From Metabacillus crassostreae (GTDB taxonomy: Bacteria; Bacillota; Bacilli; Bacillales; Bacillaceae): a DNA stretch of 38,658 nt. The stretch covers positions 1 through 38,658 of the forward strand of contig NZ_JAFBDU010000017.1 of NCBI RefSeq assembly GCF_016908395.1, in the 5' to 3' direction. This document shows, piece after piece, positions 1-10,033 of the stretch; the first letter of the stretch is position 1; each line of letters begins with the position of its first letter. The notes beneath the pieces are model-generated. The model ran no database searches. It was not told the origin of the DNA and saw only the letters and a list, made by a program, of their open reading frames with translations. A program made the translations under genes and the position numbers.

Positions 1-1
1 A

Positions 2-78
2 TGGCGGTCCGGACGGGACTCGAACCCGCGACCTCCTGCGTGACAGGCAGGCATTCTAACCAACTGAACTACCGGACC
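2..78 (-). tRNA. tRNA-Asp (anticodon GTC)
   Basis: Read on the minus strand, this is a full cloverleaf. The acceptor arms are GGTCCGG and CCGGACC, the anticodon stem CCTGC/GCAGG encloses loop CTGTCAC with anticodon GTC, and the T-arm carries GGTTCGAGTCC. The 3' CCA is encoded. It is the last of three tRNAs transcribed Lys-Glu-Asp downstream of purA, the same order as the start of the B. subtilis trnY cluster (established knowledge). The window starts one base after its 3' end, so further tRNAs may follow outside. Confidence 0.97.
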
Positions 79-201
79 AAGTAGTTTTTTTCACGAAGTG
101 AAAATAAACATCCTTGCACTTTGATCTTGAAAGTAAAAATGAACACCTTATATTTCAACCCAAGATAACTATTTTCATATATTCCAAACAAAAACATATG
201 A

Positions 202-273
202 TGACCCATACGGGATTCGAACCCGTGTTACCGCCGTGAAAGGGCGGTGTCTTAACCGCTTGACCAATGGGCC
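202..273 (-). tRNA. tRNA-Glu (anticodon TTC)
   Basis: The minus-strand cloverleaf has acceptor arms GGCCCAT and ATGGGTC, anticodon stem CCGCC/GGCGG with loop CTTTCAC (anticodon TTC), and T-loop GTTCGAATC. Unlike its two neighbours it does not encode CCA: the base after the acceptor is A followed by TCA. The end must therefore be added by CCA transferase. It is the middle gene of the Lys-Glu-Asp group. Confidence 0.96.
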
Positions 274-295
274 ATTATAACATTCTAGTAAAAAA

Positions 296-371
296 TGGTG
301 AGCCATGAAGGATTCGAACCTTCGACCCTCTGATTAAAAGTCAGATGCTCTACCAACTGAGCTAATGGCTC
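296..371 (-). tRNA. tRNA-Lys (anticodon TTT)
   Basis: The minus-strand cloverleaf has acceptor arms GAGCCAT and ATGGCTC, anticodon stem TCTGA/TCAGA with loop CTTTTAA (anticodon TTT), T-loop GTTCGAATC and an encoded CCA. It is the first gene of the tRNA transcript. A sigma-A-type promoter sits about 35 bases upstream of it. Confidence 0.97.
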
Positions 372-405
372 TTAATAATTAATGCTCTTTAACAGGACGT
401 TTCCT

Positions 406-435
406 ATCATAACATAGGAACATTAAATTTGACAA
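406..435 (-). promoter_or_regulatory. Sigma-A promoter of the tRNA cluster
   Basis: On the minus strand, -35 TTGTCA (430-435) and -10 TATGAT (406-411) are separated by 18 bases. The predicted start is near 399, leaving a short leader before tRNA-Lys. The -10 lies inside an inverted repeat with arms TTCCTAT (401-407) and ATAGGAA (414-420). Confidence 0.6.
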
Positions 436-513
436 TGTTTTTTTAATATATTTTCTTACTTTATTTTCTCTTTTTACAGATTTACATTGTAATAGAAATT
501 TACTGAAATAATC

Positions 514-551
514 AAAAAAAAATTGAGAAGAATGAAACTCACTCTTCTCAT
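514..551 (-). terminator. Rho-independent terminator of purA
   Basis: Just past the purA stop on the minus strand, GAGAAGA and TCTTCTC pair around an 11-base loop, followed by AATTTTTTTTT. It separates purA from the tRNA promoter. Confidence 0.85.
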
Positions 552-564
552 TTATAACAATGAT

Positions 565-1875
<1,311 letters not shown>

Positions 1876-1891
1876 CTATTCAAACATGTTT

Positions 1892-1920
1892 ATTTTAACA
1901 GTGAAAAATAGGAAAGTCAA
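1892..1920 (-). promoter_or_regulatory. Sigma-A promoter of purA
   Basis: On the minus strand, -35 TTGACT (1915-1920) and -10 TAAAAT (1892-1897) are spaced by exactly 17 bases. Transcription should start near 1885, about 35 bases before the ATG. PurR-like boxes lie immediately upstream of the -35. Confidence 0.75.
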
Positions 1921-1923
1921 TTG

Positions 1924-1968
1924 AAATACGAACATTATTAAAAAGGTTACTTATATTCGTTCGTATAT
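1924..1968 (-). promoter_or_regulatory. Probable PurR operator (paired PurBoxes)
   Basis: Two inverted CGAAC-cored sites lie directly upstream of the purA -35. The one at 1924-1936 matches AWWWCCGAACWWT at 12 of 13 positions; the opposing one at 1956-1968 matches 10 of 13. The known Bacillus PurR consensus and its repression of purA are established knowledge. Here the gap between the two cores is 25 bases, slightly longer than the usual 22-23, so the second box is less certain. From 1969 to 2134 I see no other signal. Confidence 0.5.
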
Positions 1969-2134
1969 TTAACTAGTTTTATTCATGTAGCTCATAGTTA
2001 TACTACTATAACTACATTTTCTGCTTATTAAATAGCATTCGCTTTGGTATTGATATTTATCTAGTATGTGTATCACCTTATAGTATGATGCAGCTTTTCA
2101 CTTCTAAACTAGCCAGTTCAAATTAACATGCAAA

Positions 2135-2160
2135 TAAAAAAAGACCGCCATCGCGATCTT
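2135..2160 (-). terminator. Rho-independent terminator of dnaC
   Basis: The minus-strand hairpin pairs AAGATCGC with GCGGTCTT (one G-T pair) around GATG and is followed by a T run. It begins about five bases after the dnaC stop codon. Confidence 0.85.
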
Positions 2161-2164
2161 TCCT

Positions 2165-3535
2165 CTAAGCTCCAGCTGGAACACCTGCATCATCAAAACG
2201 CCGCTCCAGATTTACGAATTTATTATATTCTTTAACAAAAGCAAGTGCTACGGTTCCAACAGGACCATTACGTTGTTTAGCGATGATAATCTCAATGATA
2301 TTCTTATTCTCTGATTCTTTATCATAGTAATCATCACGATATAAGAAGGCAACAATATCAGCATCCTGCTCAATCGATCCAGATTCACGAATATCAGACA
2401 TCATTGGTCGTTTGTCTTGTCGTTGCTCAACACCACGCGATAGCTGTGATAGAGCTATTACAGGCACCTTAAGCTCACGTGCAAGCTCTTTTAGTGTACG
2501 AGAGATCTCAGATACCTCTTGCTGACGGTTATCAGAGCGACCTGAGCCTTGAATTAATTGAAGATAATCAATTAAGATCATACCTAATCCTGTTTCTTGC
2601 TTTAAACGACGACACTTTGCACGGATTTCACTCACTCTTATACCTGGTGTATCATCAATATAAATTCCAGAGTCTGAAAGACTTCCCATTGCCATCGTAA
2701 GCTTTCCCCAGTCTTCAGGTGTTAATGATCCGGTTCTTAATCTTTGTGCATCAATGTTACCTTCAGCACATAACATCCTCATTACAAGCTGATCTGCACC
2801 CATCTCAAGACTGAAAATTGCAACATTTTCTTCTGTCTTTGTTGCAACGTTTTGGGCAATATTTAAGGCAAATGCTGTTTTACCAACTGAAGGTCGGGCA
2901 GCAACGATAATAAGATCGTTACGTTGAAAGCCTGCTGTCATTCTATCAAGCTCTGTAAACCCAGTTGGTATACCAGTAACATCACCTTTATTGTCATGAA
3001 GCATTTCAATATTATCGTAGGTTTGAACAAGAACATCTTTAATATTTTGGAAGGCACCAGCATTTTTTCGTTGAGCAACTTCCATTATTGTTTTTTCTGC
3101 TTCGTTTAATAAAACCTCAACTTCATCTTCACGACTATATCCATCTTGTGCAATGGTCGTTGCTGTTCGAATTAAACGACGTAGAATTGATTTTTCTTCA
3201 ACAATCTTGCCATAGTATTCAATATTGGCTGCAGTAGGAACTGAGTTAGCCAAGTCACTTAAATATGATACGCCACCTACTTCTTCTAGTAGGTTTACAT
3301 CTGCAAGCTCTGATGTCACTGTTACTAAATCAACAGGTTCACCTTTATCAGATAAATCAAGCATCGCATTATATATCTTTTGATGTGCTGCTCGGTAAAA
3401 ATCTTCTGGAATTAATAGCTCTGATGCTAGTGTAAGAGAAGCTGGTTGTAGGAATATAGCACCTAATACAGCTTGTTCTGCTTCGATATTTTGTGGTGGA
3501 ATACGATCACCAAGTAGCTCGTTTATGATGACCAC
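2165..3535 (-). CDS. dnaC: Replicative DNA helicase (DnaB-type, called DnaC in Bacillus)
   Basis: This is the hexameric 5'-3' helicase that unwinds DNA ahead of the fork, loaded at oriC after DnaA opening. It has the N-terminal DnaB domain (PPQNIEAEQAVLGAIF) and a RecA-like C-terminal domain with Walker A ARPSVGKT near residues 213-220 and the Walker B region MILIDYLQLI. The 456 residues match B. subtilis DnaC throughout. The start is odd: the only canonical start codon in frame is GTG at 3535, which lies inside the ribosome-binding site. Homologues begin where this gene has ATA at 3526 (see findings). The stop before the GTG is three codons upstream, so no longer form exists. It has its own terminator. 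Confidence 0.96.
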   Translation of the reverse strand: MVIINELLGDRIPPQNIEAEQAVLGAIFLQPASLTLASELLIPEDFYRAAHQKIYNAMLDLSDKGEPVDLVTVTSELADVNLLEEVGGVSYLSDLANSVPTAANIEYYGKIVEEKSILRRLIRTATTIAQDGYSREDEVEVLLNEAEKTIMEVAQRKNAGAFQNIKDVLVQTYDNIEMLHDNKGDVTGIPTGFTELDRMTAGFQRNDLIIVAARPSVGKTAFALNIAQNVATKTEENVAIFSLEMGADQLVMRMLCAEGNIDAQRLRTGSLTPEDWGKLTMAMGSLSDSGIYIDDTPGIRVSEIRAKCRRLKQETGLGMILIDYLQLIQGSGRSDNRQQEVSEISRTLKELARELKVPVIALSQLSRGVEQRQDKRPMMSDIRESGSIEQDADIVAFLYRDDYYDKESENKNIIEIIIAKQRNGPVGTVALAFVKEYNKFVNLERRFDDAGVPAGA

Positions 3536-3614
3536 CGTCCTTTATATTAATAGTTACTAGTTATCTATTACATTAAATATATCATCATTTATAAATATCT
3601 TAAGTACTAAGCAT

Positions 3615-3660
3615 AAAAAAAAAGTGGCAAAGCTTCAAGATAAATTTCACTCTTTCCACC
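3615..3660 (-). terminator. Rho-independent terminator after rplI
   Basis: On the minus strand, GTGGAAAG pairs with CTTTGCCAC (one bulged G) across a loop of about 20 bases, followed by nine T. It lies between rplI and dnaC, so dnaC is probably transcribed separately or by read-through. Confidence 0.7.
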
Positions 3661-3686
3661 AAACCACATGATCCTCCAACATTTAA

Positions 3687-4130
3687 CTATTCTTTTACAT
3701 GCACCTTAATTGTTGCTGTTACTTCTGGATGAAGCTTTGCAGGAACATTAGTAAAACCTAGAGATCGTATTCCATCTGGTAGGTCAAGTTTACGTTTATC
3801 TAGCTTGATATTATGTGTCTTTTTTAACTCGTCAGCAATCTGTTTACTTGTTACTGAACCAAATAAACGACCACCTTCACCTGATTTAGCTTGAATTTCA
3901 ACTGTTAGCTTTTCTACATCTTGTTTAAGCTGTTGCATTTGCTCAAGCTCTTCAACTAGTTCTTGTTCTTGCTTCTTTTTTTGAGCATTTAAAGAGCTTA
4001 CATTTGCTCCTGTTGCTTCTACTGCTAAGCCTTGCTTGATTAGGAAGTTATGTGCATAACCATCTGCAACATTTTTAATTTCCCCTTTTTTTCCTTTTCC
4101 TTTAACGTCCTTTAAAAAGATAACTTTCAT
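3687..4130 (-). CDS. rplI: Large ribosomal subunit protein bL9
   Basis: bL9 binds 23S rRNA near the L1 stalk and helps keep reading frame. The N-terminal domain starts [19 protein letters not shown] with the family's Gly/Lys-rich RNA-binding strand. A long helix rich in Lys, Glu and Gln (about residues 45-75) connects to the C-terminal domain, which contains [12 protein letters not shown]. At 147 residues it has the usual length. Its ATG overlaps the gdpP stop as ATGA, indicating translational coupling in a yybS-gdpP-rplI operon. Confidence 0.98.
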   Translation of the reverse strand: MKVIFLKDVKGKGKKGEIKNVADGYAHNFLIKQGLAVEATGANVSSLNAQKKKQEQELVEELEQMQQLKQDVEKLTVEIQAKSGEGGRLFGSVTSKQIADELKKTHNIKLDKRKLDLPDGIRSLGFTNVPAKLHPEVTATIKVHVKE

Positions 4131-6100
4131 GATTTGGTTCCTCCTTCAAGATAATCCTCTAACACTAATTTTAATTTTTCTGCTGCTTCTACAAGTGTTT
4201 GGTTTGGTAGCTGGGTTGCTGCATTTGTTAAATGCCCGCCTCCACCAAGAGCCTCCATAATAATCTGGACATTAACATCACCTAATGACCTGGCACTTAC
4301 ACTTACACATTCTTCATCACGCTTAGCTATGACAAATGAAGCTTCTACACCATTCATTGTTAGTAATGTATCTGCTGCTTGAGCAATAATGACTTGATCA
4401 TGATGCTCCTCATCCTGAGCGATAGCAATGGCAATGCCTTCTTTGTAAAGTGATGCATGTTGAATGAGCTTAGCTCGTTTTACGTAATGGTTAATATCTT
4501 CCTTCAGGAATTTTTGAACTAGTACTGTATCAGCACCCTTTGCTCTTAAATAAGATGCTGCATCAAATGTACGTGAGCCTGTTCGAAGTGTAAAGCTCTT
4601 TGTATCAACTATAATTCCTGCTAGTAATGAGGTTGCTTCAATCATATTCATTTTCAGCTTTTTTGGTTGATATTCTAATAGCTCTGTGACAAGTTCAGCC
4701 GTAGATGAAGCATATGGCTCCATATAAACAAGTATCGGATCTTTTATGAATTCTTCACCACGTCTGTGATGGTCAATGACGATTACATTTTCACTTCTAA
4801 TAAGTAATCTTTCATCAATCACTAAAGAAGGTTTATGAGTATCAACAACAATTAGAAGCGTTTCATCTGTCATAATTTCAAGAGCTTGTTCAGGGGTAAT
4901 AAACCTTGACCATAGCTCAGGATGTTTTTTGAGCTCAATAAGCAGCTGTTCAACACCAGAATCTAGTGTTTCAGGATCTAAAACGATAAATCCTTCTTTC
5001 TCATTTACCTGTGCAACCTTCAGAATTCCTATTGCAGAGCCTATAGCATCCATGTCAGGAAATCTATGACCCATGATCATCACTTTGTCACTTTCAAGTA
5101 CAATTTCTTTTAAGGCATGTGAAATAACGCGCGCACGAACTCTAGTGCGTTTTTCAACAGGATTTGTTTTCCCACCAAAAAATTTCACTTTCCCATTTGT
5201 TTGTTTAATAGCAACCTGATCGCCGCCACGTCCTAATGCTAAATCTAATCCAGATTGAGCCATTCCGCCCAAGTCCTGTAAAGTAGATATACCTGTTCCG
5301 ATTCCAATACTCAAAGTTAAAGAAACATTTTGCATGGTTGTCTTTTCCCGAACTTCGTCCAGAATAGAAAACTTTGTTTTTTCAAGCTTTGTTAGAATAT
5401 CTTCGTTTAGGACGCCTAGAAAGCGTTCAGATGAAATTCGTTTTAAAAATACACCATAATCCTTTGCCCACTTATTTAATATAGAGGTAACCTCACTATT
5501 AATGGCACTTCTTGTTTGATCATCCAAACCTTGTGTAACTTCATCATAATTGTCTAAAAATATGAATGCAAGTACGGTGCGTTCATCTTCATATTGCTTT
5601 TCAATTTCAATTTGTTCGGTCACATCAAAAAAGTATAATAAACGTTCATCTCTTTTAATGATCACTTTAAATTCTCGATCAAACAAAGCAATAGTTTCTG
5701 ATTCTACCTCTTGTTTGATTAAGGGTACAAGGGAATCTGCCACATCATAAAGAGATCTTCCCACTAATGAATCTTCATCAAAACAAGATGTCATAAAGGG
5801 ATTAGACCACTCTACTTGGAATTGATCATTGTATAAAAGAATTCCGATTGGCATCTCCATTAGTGCTTCCTCACCGACTTTTTTAAGACGATAAGAAAGA
5901 GTTGTTATATAGCCTTGCATTTCTTGCTTAAAATCAACAACCGCTTTACTAATAAGATACAACGCTGCCAAAAGGAACATAGAGAGAACTAATCCTAGTA
6001 TCCAGTTAAATAGATACAGTAGAAGTACAGCTATCACTGTTACACAAATTAAAGCATAAATAGGATAACGGATTAATGGTTTTTCATAAAAGCTTGGCAT
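4127..6100 (-). CDS. gdpP: Cyclic-di-AMP phosphodiesterase GdpP (YybT)
   Basis: GdpP is a membrane-bound enzyme that hydrolyses c-di-AMP to pApA, lowering this second messenger of potassium, cell-wall and osmotic control. It has two N-terminal membrane helices (about residues 12-53), then a degenerate PAS domain (about 80-160), a degenerate GGDEF domain (about 170-300) and a DHH/DHHA1 module. The DHH catalytic residues are visible: His345, Asp349 and Asp351 (GHRFPDMD), Asp420 (VVDTH) and His444-His445 (IDHHRRGEE). GGGGH near the C-terminus marks DHHA1. The 657 residues match B. subtilis GdpP. It overlaps rplI by four bases and lies 36 bases after yybS. Confidence 0.97.
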   Translation of the reverse strand: MPSFYEKPLIRYPIYALICVTVIAVLLLYLFNWILGLVLSMFLLAALYLISKAVVDFKQEMQGYITTLSYRLKKVGEEALMEMPIGILLYNDQFQVEWSNPFMTSCFDEDSLVGRSLYDVADSLVPLIKQEVESETIALFDREFKVIIKRDERLLYFFDVTEQIEIEKQYEDERTVLAFIFLDNYDEVTQGLDDQTRSAINSEVTSILNKWAKDYGVFLKRISSERFLGVLNEDILTKLEKTKFSILDEVREKTTMQNVSLTLSIGIGTGISTLQDLGGMAQSGLDLALGRGGDQVAIKQTNGKVKFFGGKTNPVEKRTRVRARVISHALKEIVLESDKVMIMGHRFPDMDAIGSAIGILKVAQVNEKEGFIVLDPETLDSGVEQLLIELKKHPELWSRFITPEQALEIMTDETLLIVVDTHKPSLVIDERLLIRSENVIVIDHHRRGEEFIKDPILVYMEPYASSTAELVTELLEYQPKKLKMNMIEATSLLAGIIVDTKSFTLRTGSRTFDAASYLRAKGADTVLVQKFLKEDINHYVKRAKLIQHASLYKEGIAIAIAQDEEHHDQVIIAQAADTLLTMNGVEASFVIAKRDEECVSVSARSLGDVNVQIIMEALGGGGHLTNAATQLPNQTLVEAAEKLKLVLEDYLEGGTKS

Positions 6101-6136
6101 TCGTATTTATCAACTCCTCGCAACAGTGATTACATC

Positions 6137-7072
6137 TTACCTTTTTGCTATTTTACTACGTAGAGGAAAGCTTATATCAATTATACCTAAGATTCTTATA
6201 AGATAAAGAAGTAATGGCATTAGTAATGACACAATAACGATAATAATGGGTACTGCCTTTGAAATTCCCTTAACATAACAATAATAATAGATGAACGAAT
6301 ATCCTTGTATCAAAATAACTGCTTGTAAAATTATATATATATTTAAAACAGCCATAAAATAAAACGTATCTTTATCAGGGTTAAATATGAGTAGGATTGA
6401 AACAATTAAATAATACCAAACAATACTTTGCGGCAATCTCCACTCTCTAATTGGTTTTAAAGCTGGAACACTTACTCTAAGTCTTCTCAATATAGGAACT
6501 GCAATAATATGAGTGACAACGGCAAAAAGTATAGCTGTTCCTACGAAGATTGTTGGTGAAAGTGTAGGAATTAATTCAATTCCCTCTTCAAGCTGTTTAT
6601 ACTGTTTTGTTATTTCTTCATCAGTACTAAAGTTTGAAAAAATAGCTTTTGATTGAGCCATTGATTGCTTCACCATAGCAACAGTATCATCTATAAAATC
6701 AATCTTAAAAAAAAGAATTGCTCCAATATAACCTAGCAGTAAATTGATGATATAAGCTATGCTCCGACCAATCAATGCTCCAACAGGCTGCTGCTTTTTG
6801 TAAAATACCCCCATAATAATCCCACTTAAACCAAATTGTAGAACAAGTAAAATATTAGTAATGGAGCCAATAAGCAAGGAAAGAATACACCCTGCAAAAA
6901 AGAGCATTAACGTATCCGTTACTTTATGTCTTATGGAAAAAAGTAGAAATGGCAAAGGAAGAACAAAGAGTAAGATTCCCCCTATAATTGGGGCATAGTT
7001 AGTAAAAAGCATTAACACTAAGAAAATAGCTAATAATATAGCTCCTTCTGTAATAACATGAAGTCTCCGCAC
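6137..7072 (-). CDS. yybS: YybS family polytopic membrane protein (DUF2232)
   Basis: This is a hydrophobic protein of 311 residues with roughly eight predicted membrane helices and a Lys/Arg-rich C-terminus (LRSKIAKR). It belongs to the YybS/DUF2232 family, which sits next to gdpP in many Firmicutes. Its molecular role is not established, although its fold class is related to small-molecule transport proteins (established knowledge, weak). The start is GTG at 7072, preceded by GAGGTG at five bases. No clear promoter was found upstream; 7073-7331 shows no gene and no strong motif. Confidence 0.9.
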   Translation of the reverse strand: MRRLHVITEGAILLAIFLVLMLFTNYAPIIGGILLFVLPLPFLLFSIRHKVTDTLMLFFAGCILSLLIGSITNILLVLQFGLSGIIMGVFYKKQQPVGALIGRSIAYIINLLLGYIGAILFFKIDFIDDTVAMVKQSMAQSKAIFSNFSTDEEITKQYKQLEEGIELIPTLSPTIFVGTAILFAVVTHIIAVPILRRLRVSVPALKPIREWRLPQSIVWYYLIVSILLIFNPDKDTFYFMAVLNIYIILQAVILIQGYSFIYYYCYVKGISKAVPIIIVIVSLLMPLLLYLIRILGIIDISFPLRSKIAKR

Positions 7073-7331
7073 ACTGACACCTCTTATAATTTCACTTTTT
7101 ATAGACTATGAATTTTGCATTTTTCTGCATTATATAAAAGTAAGCTCATTCGATACTTTACAACAATGTATTTGTAGTATTTCATACAAGCCATTTTTTA
7201 TTTGAAATATGTAAAATAACTTCAATTTACGTCTCTAGCGGCTTTTTATGTTCTAAAAATCATCCTTTTATACAATAACCCACTGTTTCTAACAGGTAAT
7301 AAGCAAAGCTTTTTAGAGTAGAGCTTAATTG

Positions 7332-7368
7332 AAAAAAGCACAGATAGGAAGTTCCCCTCTGTGCTTTT
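7332..7368 (-). terminator. Rho-independent terminator of the rpsF-ssb-rpsR operon
   Basis: The minus-strand hairpin AAAAGCACAGA/TCTGTGCTTTT has a loop of about 13 bases and ends in a T run. It begins a few bases after the rpsR stop. The remaining 7073-7331 stretch holds nothing recognisable. Confidence 0.9.
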
Positions 7369-7374
7369 CATTAA

Positions 7375-7632
<258 letters not shown>

Positions 7633-7660
7633 TTATTTGAGGTTACGTTCATATATTGTA

Positions 7661-8188
7661 TTAAAACGGTAAGTCATCATCAGATATATCAATAGGTTTT
7701 CCATCATTAGCAAACGGATCATCATCAAAGCTTGTACGACCCTGATTACGCTGTTGATTTTGATTTTGATCTGAACCGAAAGGATTTTGATTACCAGTGT
7801 TACCTGGATACCCACCAGAATTGTTATTATTGTTGTTGTAGTTATTGTTGCTACCACCGCCACCTGCAGACTTCGGCTCAAGGAACTGAACACTTTCTGC
7901 AACAACTTCTGTAACAAATACGCGTTTCCCAGTTTGATCTTCATAACTACGTGATTGTAAACGACCATCAACACCTGCTAAACTACCTTTTTTAAGGAAG
8001 TTTGCAACATTTTCAGCTTGTTTACGCCAAATCACACAGTTAAGAAAGTCAGCTTCTCTTTCACCTTGGTTATTAGTAAACGTTCGGTTTACTGCTAAAG
8101 TAAATGTAGCAACAGCTACTCCGCTTGGTGTGTAACGCAGCTCTGGATCTTTTGTAAGTCTTCCGACTAAAACTACTCGATTCAACAT
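7661..8188 (-). CDS. ssb: Single-stranded DNA-binding protein SsbA
   Basis: SsbA coats single-stranded DNA at forks and recruits replication and repair enzymes. The OB-fold occupies about residues 1-106 ([20 protein letters not shown] onward). It is followed by a Gly/Asn/Gln-rich disordered linker and the acidic interaction tip ISDDDLPF at the C-terminus. The chosen ATG (8188) has AAAGGA eight bases upstream; an in-frame ATG at 8197 overlaps that site. The resulting 175 residues match the B. subtilis protein start. It lies between rpsF and rpsR. Confidence 0.98.
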   Translation of the reverse strand: MLNRVVLVGRLTKDPELRYTPSGVAVATFTLAVNRTFTNNQGEREADFLNCVIWRKQAENVANFLKKGSLAGVDGRLQSRSYEDQTGKRVFVTEVVAESVQFLEPKSAGGGGSNNNYNNNNNNSGGYPGNTGNQNPFGSDQNQNQQRNQGRTSFDDDPFANDGKPIDISDDDLPF

Positions 8189-8227
8189 CAAAATCATCCT
8201 TTTTTGAATATCTTATCTAACTTTATA

Positions 8228-8518
8228 TTATTTATCTTCTTTTTTAATAACGATATGGCGAATGATATCTTCGCTAATTTTCGCTAAACGATCGAATTCT
8301 TGAACAGCAGCAGCTTCAGCGTTAACTTGAAGAAGCATGTAGTAGCCATCACGTAAATCATTGATTTCGTAAGCTAGGCGACGTTTGCCCCACTCTTTTG
8401 ATTCTGCAACTTCCGCACCATTATCAGCTAAAACGTTATTGAAACGCTCAACTAAAGCTTTTTTAGCTTCATCTTCGATATTTGGACGGATGATGTACAT
8501 AATTTCGTACTTTCTCAT
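8228..8518 (-). CDS. rpsF: Small ribosomal subunit protein bS6
   Basis: bS6 binds bS18 and the central domain of 16S rRNA. The sequence [20 protein letters not shown] and the C-terminal [14 protein letters not shown] are typical. Two adjacent ATG codons follow a strong AAGGAGGTG. The second (8518) gives the usual MRKYE start and a spacing of nine bases, while the first (8521) is also possible. It is the first gene of the rpsF-ssb-rpsR operon, with a promoter and a structured leader directly upstream. Confidence 0.97.
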   Translation of the reverse strand: MRKYEIMYIIRPNIEDEAKKALVERFNNVLADNGAEVAESKEWGKRRLAYEINDLRDGYYMLLQVNAEAAAVQEFDRLAKISEDIIRHIVIKKEDK

Positions 8519-8528
8519 CATCTTACAC

Positions 8529-8566
8529 CTCCTTTTGGTCTAAACGGCCCTCACTCGGGCAAGGAG
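8529..8566 (-). promoter_or_regulatory. S6:S18-type mRNA leader that can sequester the rpsF ribosome-binding site
   Basis: In the rpsF 5' leader, CTCCTT (8561-8566) can pair with AAGGAG of the rpsF Shine-Dalgarno (8529-8534). Inside this, GCCC (8557-8560) pairs with GGGC (8547-8550) around GAGTGA. The sequence CCG follows the inner helix in an asymmetric bulge. A bulged CCG beside such a helix is the published hallmark of the S6:S18 autoregulatory motif in bacterial rpsF mRNAs (established knowledge). The pairing is seen directly; binding is inferred. Confidence 0.65.
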
Positions 8567-8598
8567 CAATTATTAAAATAATTTACTCACAATATAGA

Positions 8599-8627
8599 AT
8601 TATAACAAATGAATATGAAAAGCGCAA
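8599..8627 (-). promoter_or_regulatory. Sigma-A promoter of rpsF-ssb-rpsR
   Basis: On the minus strand, -35 TTGCGC (8622-8627) and a perfect -10 TATAAT (8599-8604) are spaced by 17 bases. The predicted start near 8592 places the whole rpsF leader hairpin in the transcript. Confidence 0.7.
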
Positions 8628-8660
8628 GTGGCTTGTTAGGTCCGACAAGTATAAGACAAT

Positions 8661-8690
8661 CTCCATTTCACTCCAGACACTTGCTTTCCA
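8661..8690 (+). repeat. Decayed interspersed hairpin-repeat fragment (copy D)
   Basis: The stretch around ATTTCACTCCAGACAC and TTGCTTTCCA resembles the left end of the family seen at 26128 and elsewhere in this window. The other half is not recognisable. It lies in the ychF-rpsF gap. Assignment rests on short similarity only. Confidence 0.35.
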
Positions 8691-8743
8691 GTAAATTCAG
8701 GTGAAGATTATCTTTACAAAACAAAAATCTTCAAGAAAAGAAA

Positions 8744-9844
8744 TTATACGTTAAATCTGAAATGAATAACATCGCCATCTTTAACAATGTACTCTTTTCC
8801 TTCAAGACGAACTTTACCAGCTTCACGAGCAGCTCCCATTGTTTTGGCTGTTAACAGGTCATCGTAAGATACAGTTTCTGCTCTGATAAATCCTCTTTCA
8901 AAGTCTGTATGAATAATACCCGCACATTGAGGTGCTTTCATTCCTTTTGTAAATGTCCAAGCACGAACTTCTTGTTCACCTGCAGTGAAGTAAGTAGCTA
9001 AGCCTAACAAATGGTAAGAAGCTTTAATTAATTGATCTAGCCCTGATTCTTCAATACCAAGCTCTTCTAAGAACATTGCCTTTTCTTCACCGTCAAGCTC
9101 AGCGATTTCAGATTCGATTTTCGCACAAACAACAATAACCTCTGCATTTTCTCCAGCAGCAAACTCGCGAACCTTTTGCACATATTCATTGTCTGATGCA
9201 TCTGCAACTTCATCTTCACTTACATTTGCTGCATATAAAACAGGTTTACTTGTAAGTAAATGAAGCTGTTTAACATATTTTTGTTGTTCTTCATTTAGTT
9301 CTACTGAACGAGCTGGCTTTTCATTTTCAAAAGCTTCTTTCAAGCTAACTAAAATATCATGCTCATAAACAGCTGTCTTTTCCTTTTGCTTTGCAAGCTT
9401 AGCAACACGATCAATACGTTTATCAACTGTTTCTAAATCAGCTAATATTAACTCTAAATTAATTGTTTCTATATCTGAGATTGGATCAACTTTACCAGAT
9501 ACATGTGTAATATTATCATCAGCAAAACAACGAACAACATGACAAATTGCATCAACCTGACGGATATGTGATAGAAACTTATTTCCTAATCCCTCACCCT
9601 TACTAGCACCTTTTACAATTCCAGCGATATCTGTGAATTCAAATGCAGTTGGTATTGTTTTTTTAGGTTTAACAAGTTCCGTTAATTTTTGTAATCTTTC
9701 ATCTGGTACTTCTACAATCCCAACGTTAGGATCGATTGTACAAAATGGATAGTTTGCTGACTCTGCACCAGCTTGTGTAATTGCGTTAAATAATGTTGAT
9801 TTTCCAACGTTAGGAAGACCTACAATCCCAGCAGTTAATGCCAT
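8744..9844 (-). CDS. ychF: Ribosome-binding OBG-family ATPase YchF
   Basis: YchF is a cytoplasmic P-loop protein of the OBG family that binds ribosomes and, unlike most relatives, prefers ATP. The G1 motif GLPNVGKS is at residues 8-15 and DIAG forms G3. The usual NKxD is replaced by NVSE, the family feature that relaxes guanine specificity. A helical insert is followed by a C-terminal TGS domain (AWTFTKGMKAPQCAGIIHTDFERGFIRAE). The 366 residues are full length. It is preceded by its own promoter. No clear terminator follows it. Confidence 0.97.
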   Translation of the reverse strand: MALTAGIVGLPNVGKSTLFNAITQAGAESANYPFCTIDPNVGIVEVPDERLQKLTELVKPKKTIPTAFEFTDIAGIVKGASKGEGLGNKFLSHIRQVDAICHVVRCFADDNITHVSGKVDPISDIETINLELILADLETVDKRIDRVAKLAKQKEKTAVYEHDILVSLKEAFENEKPARSVELNEEQQKYVKQLHLLTSKPVLYAANVSEDEVADASDNEYVQKVREFAAGENAEVIVVCAKIESEIAELDGEEKAMFLEELGIEESGLDQLIKASYHLLGLATYFTAGEQEVRAWTFTKGMKAPQCAGIIHTDFERGFIRAETVSYDDLLTAKTMGAAREAGKVRLEGKEYIVKDGDVIHFRFNV

Positions 9845-9902
9845 TTTCCCACTCCTCTATCTAAAACAAATAGTTTGTCCGATTTCTATTCAACCTTCAA
9901 CA

Positions 9903-9931
9903 ATTATAGATAGTAAACACATAAAAAACAA
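9903..9931 (-). promoter_or_regulatory. Sigma-A promoter of ychF
   Basis: On the minus strand, -35 TTGTTT (9926-9931) and -10 TATAAT (9903-9908) are separated by 17 bases, about 50 bases before the ychF start codon. Confidence 0.6.
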
Positions 9932-10033
9932 GCAGATCAACGATATTTAATGATCACCTATAATTGAAGAACATTGAGGTTTGCGATTAATTTTTTAAAA
10001 AAGTGCACTTATAAAGTAATGGTCTCTGATATT

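Noticed and set aside
7750-7860. Asn/Gly-rich repeated codons in ssb as a possible frameshift or insertion
   Set aside because: A variable disordered linker is normal in SSB proteins; the frame continues to the conserved DDDLPF tip.
7633-7974. Second open frame on the minus strand overlapping ssb
   Set aside because: It is a shadow of the Asn/Gly-rich linker of ssb in another frame, giving low-complexity Ile/Thr strings.
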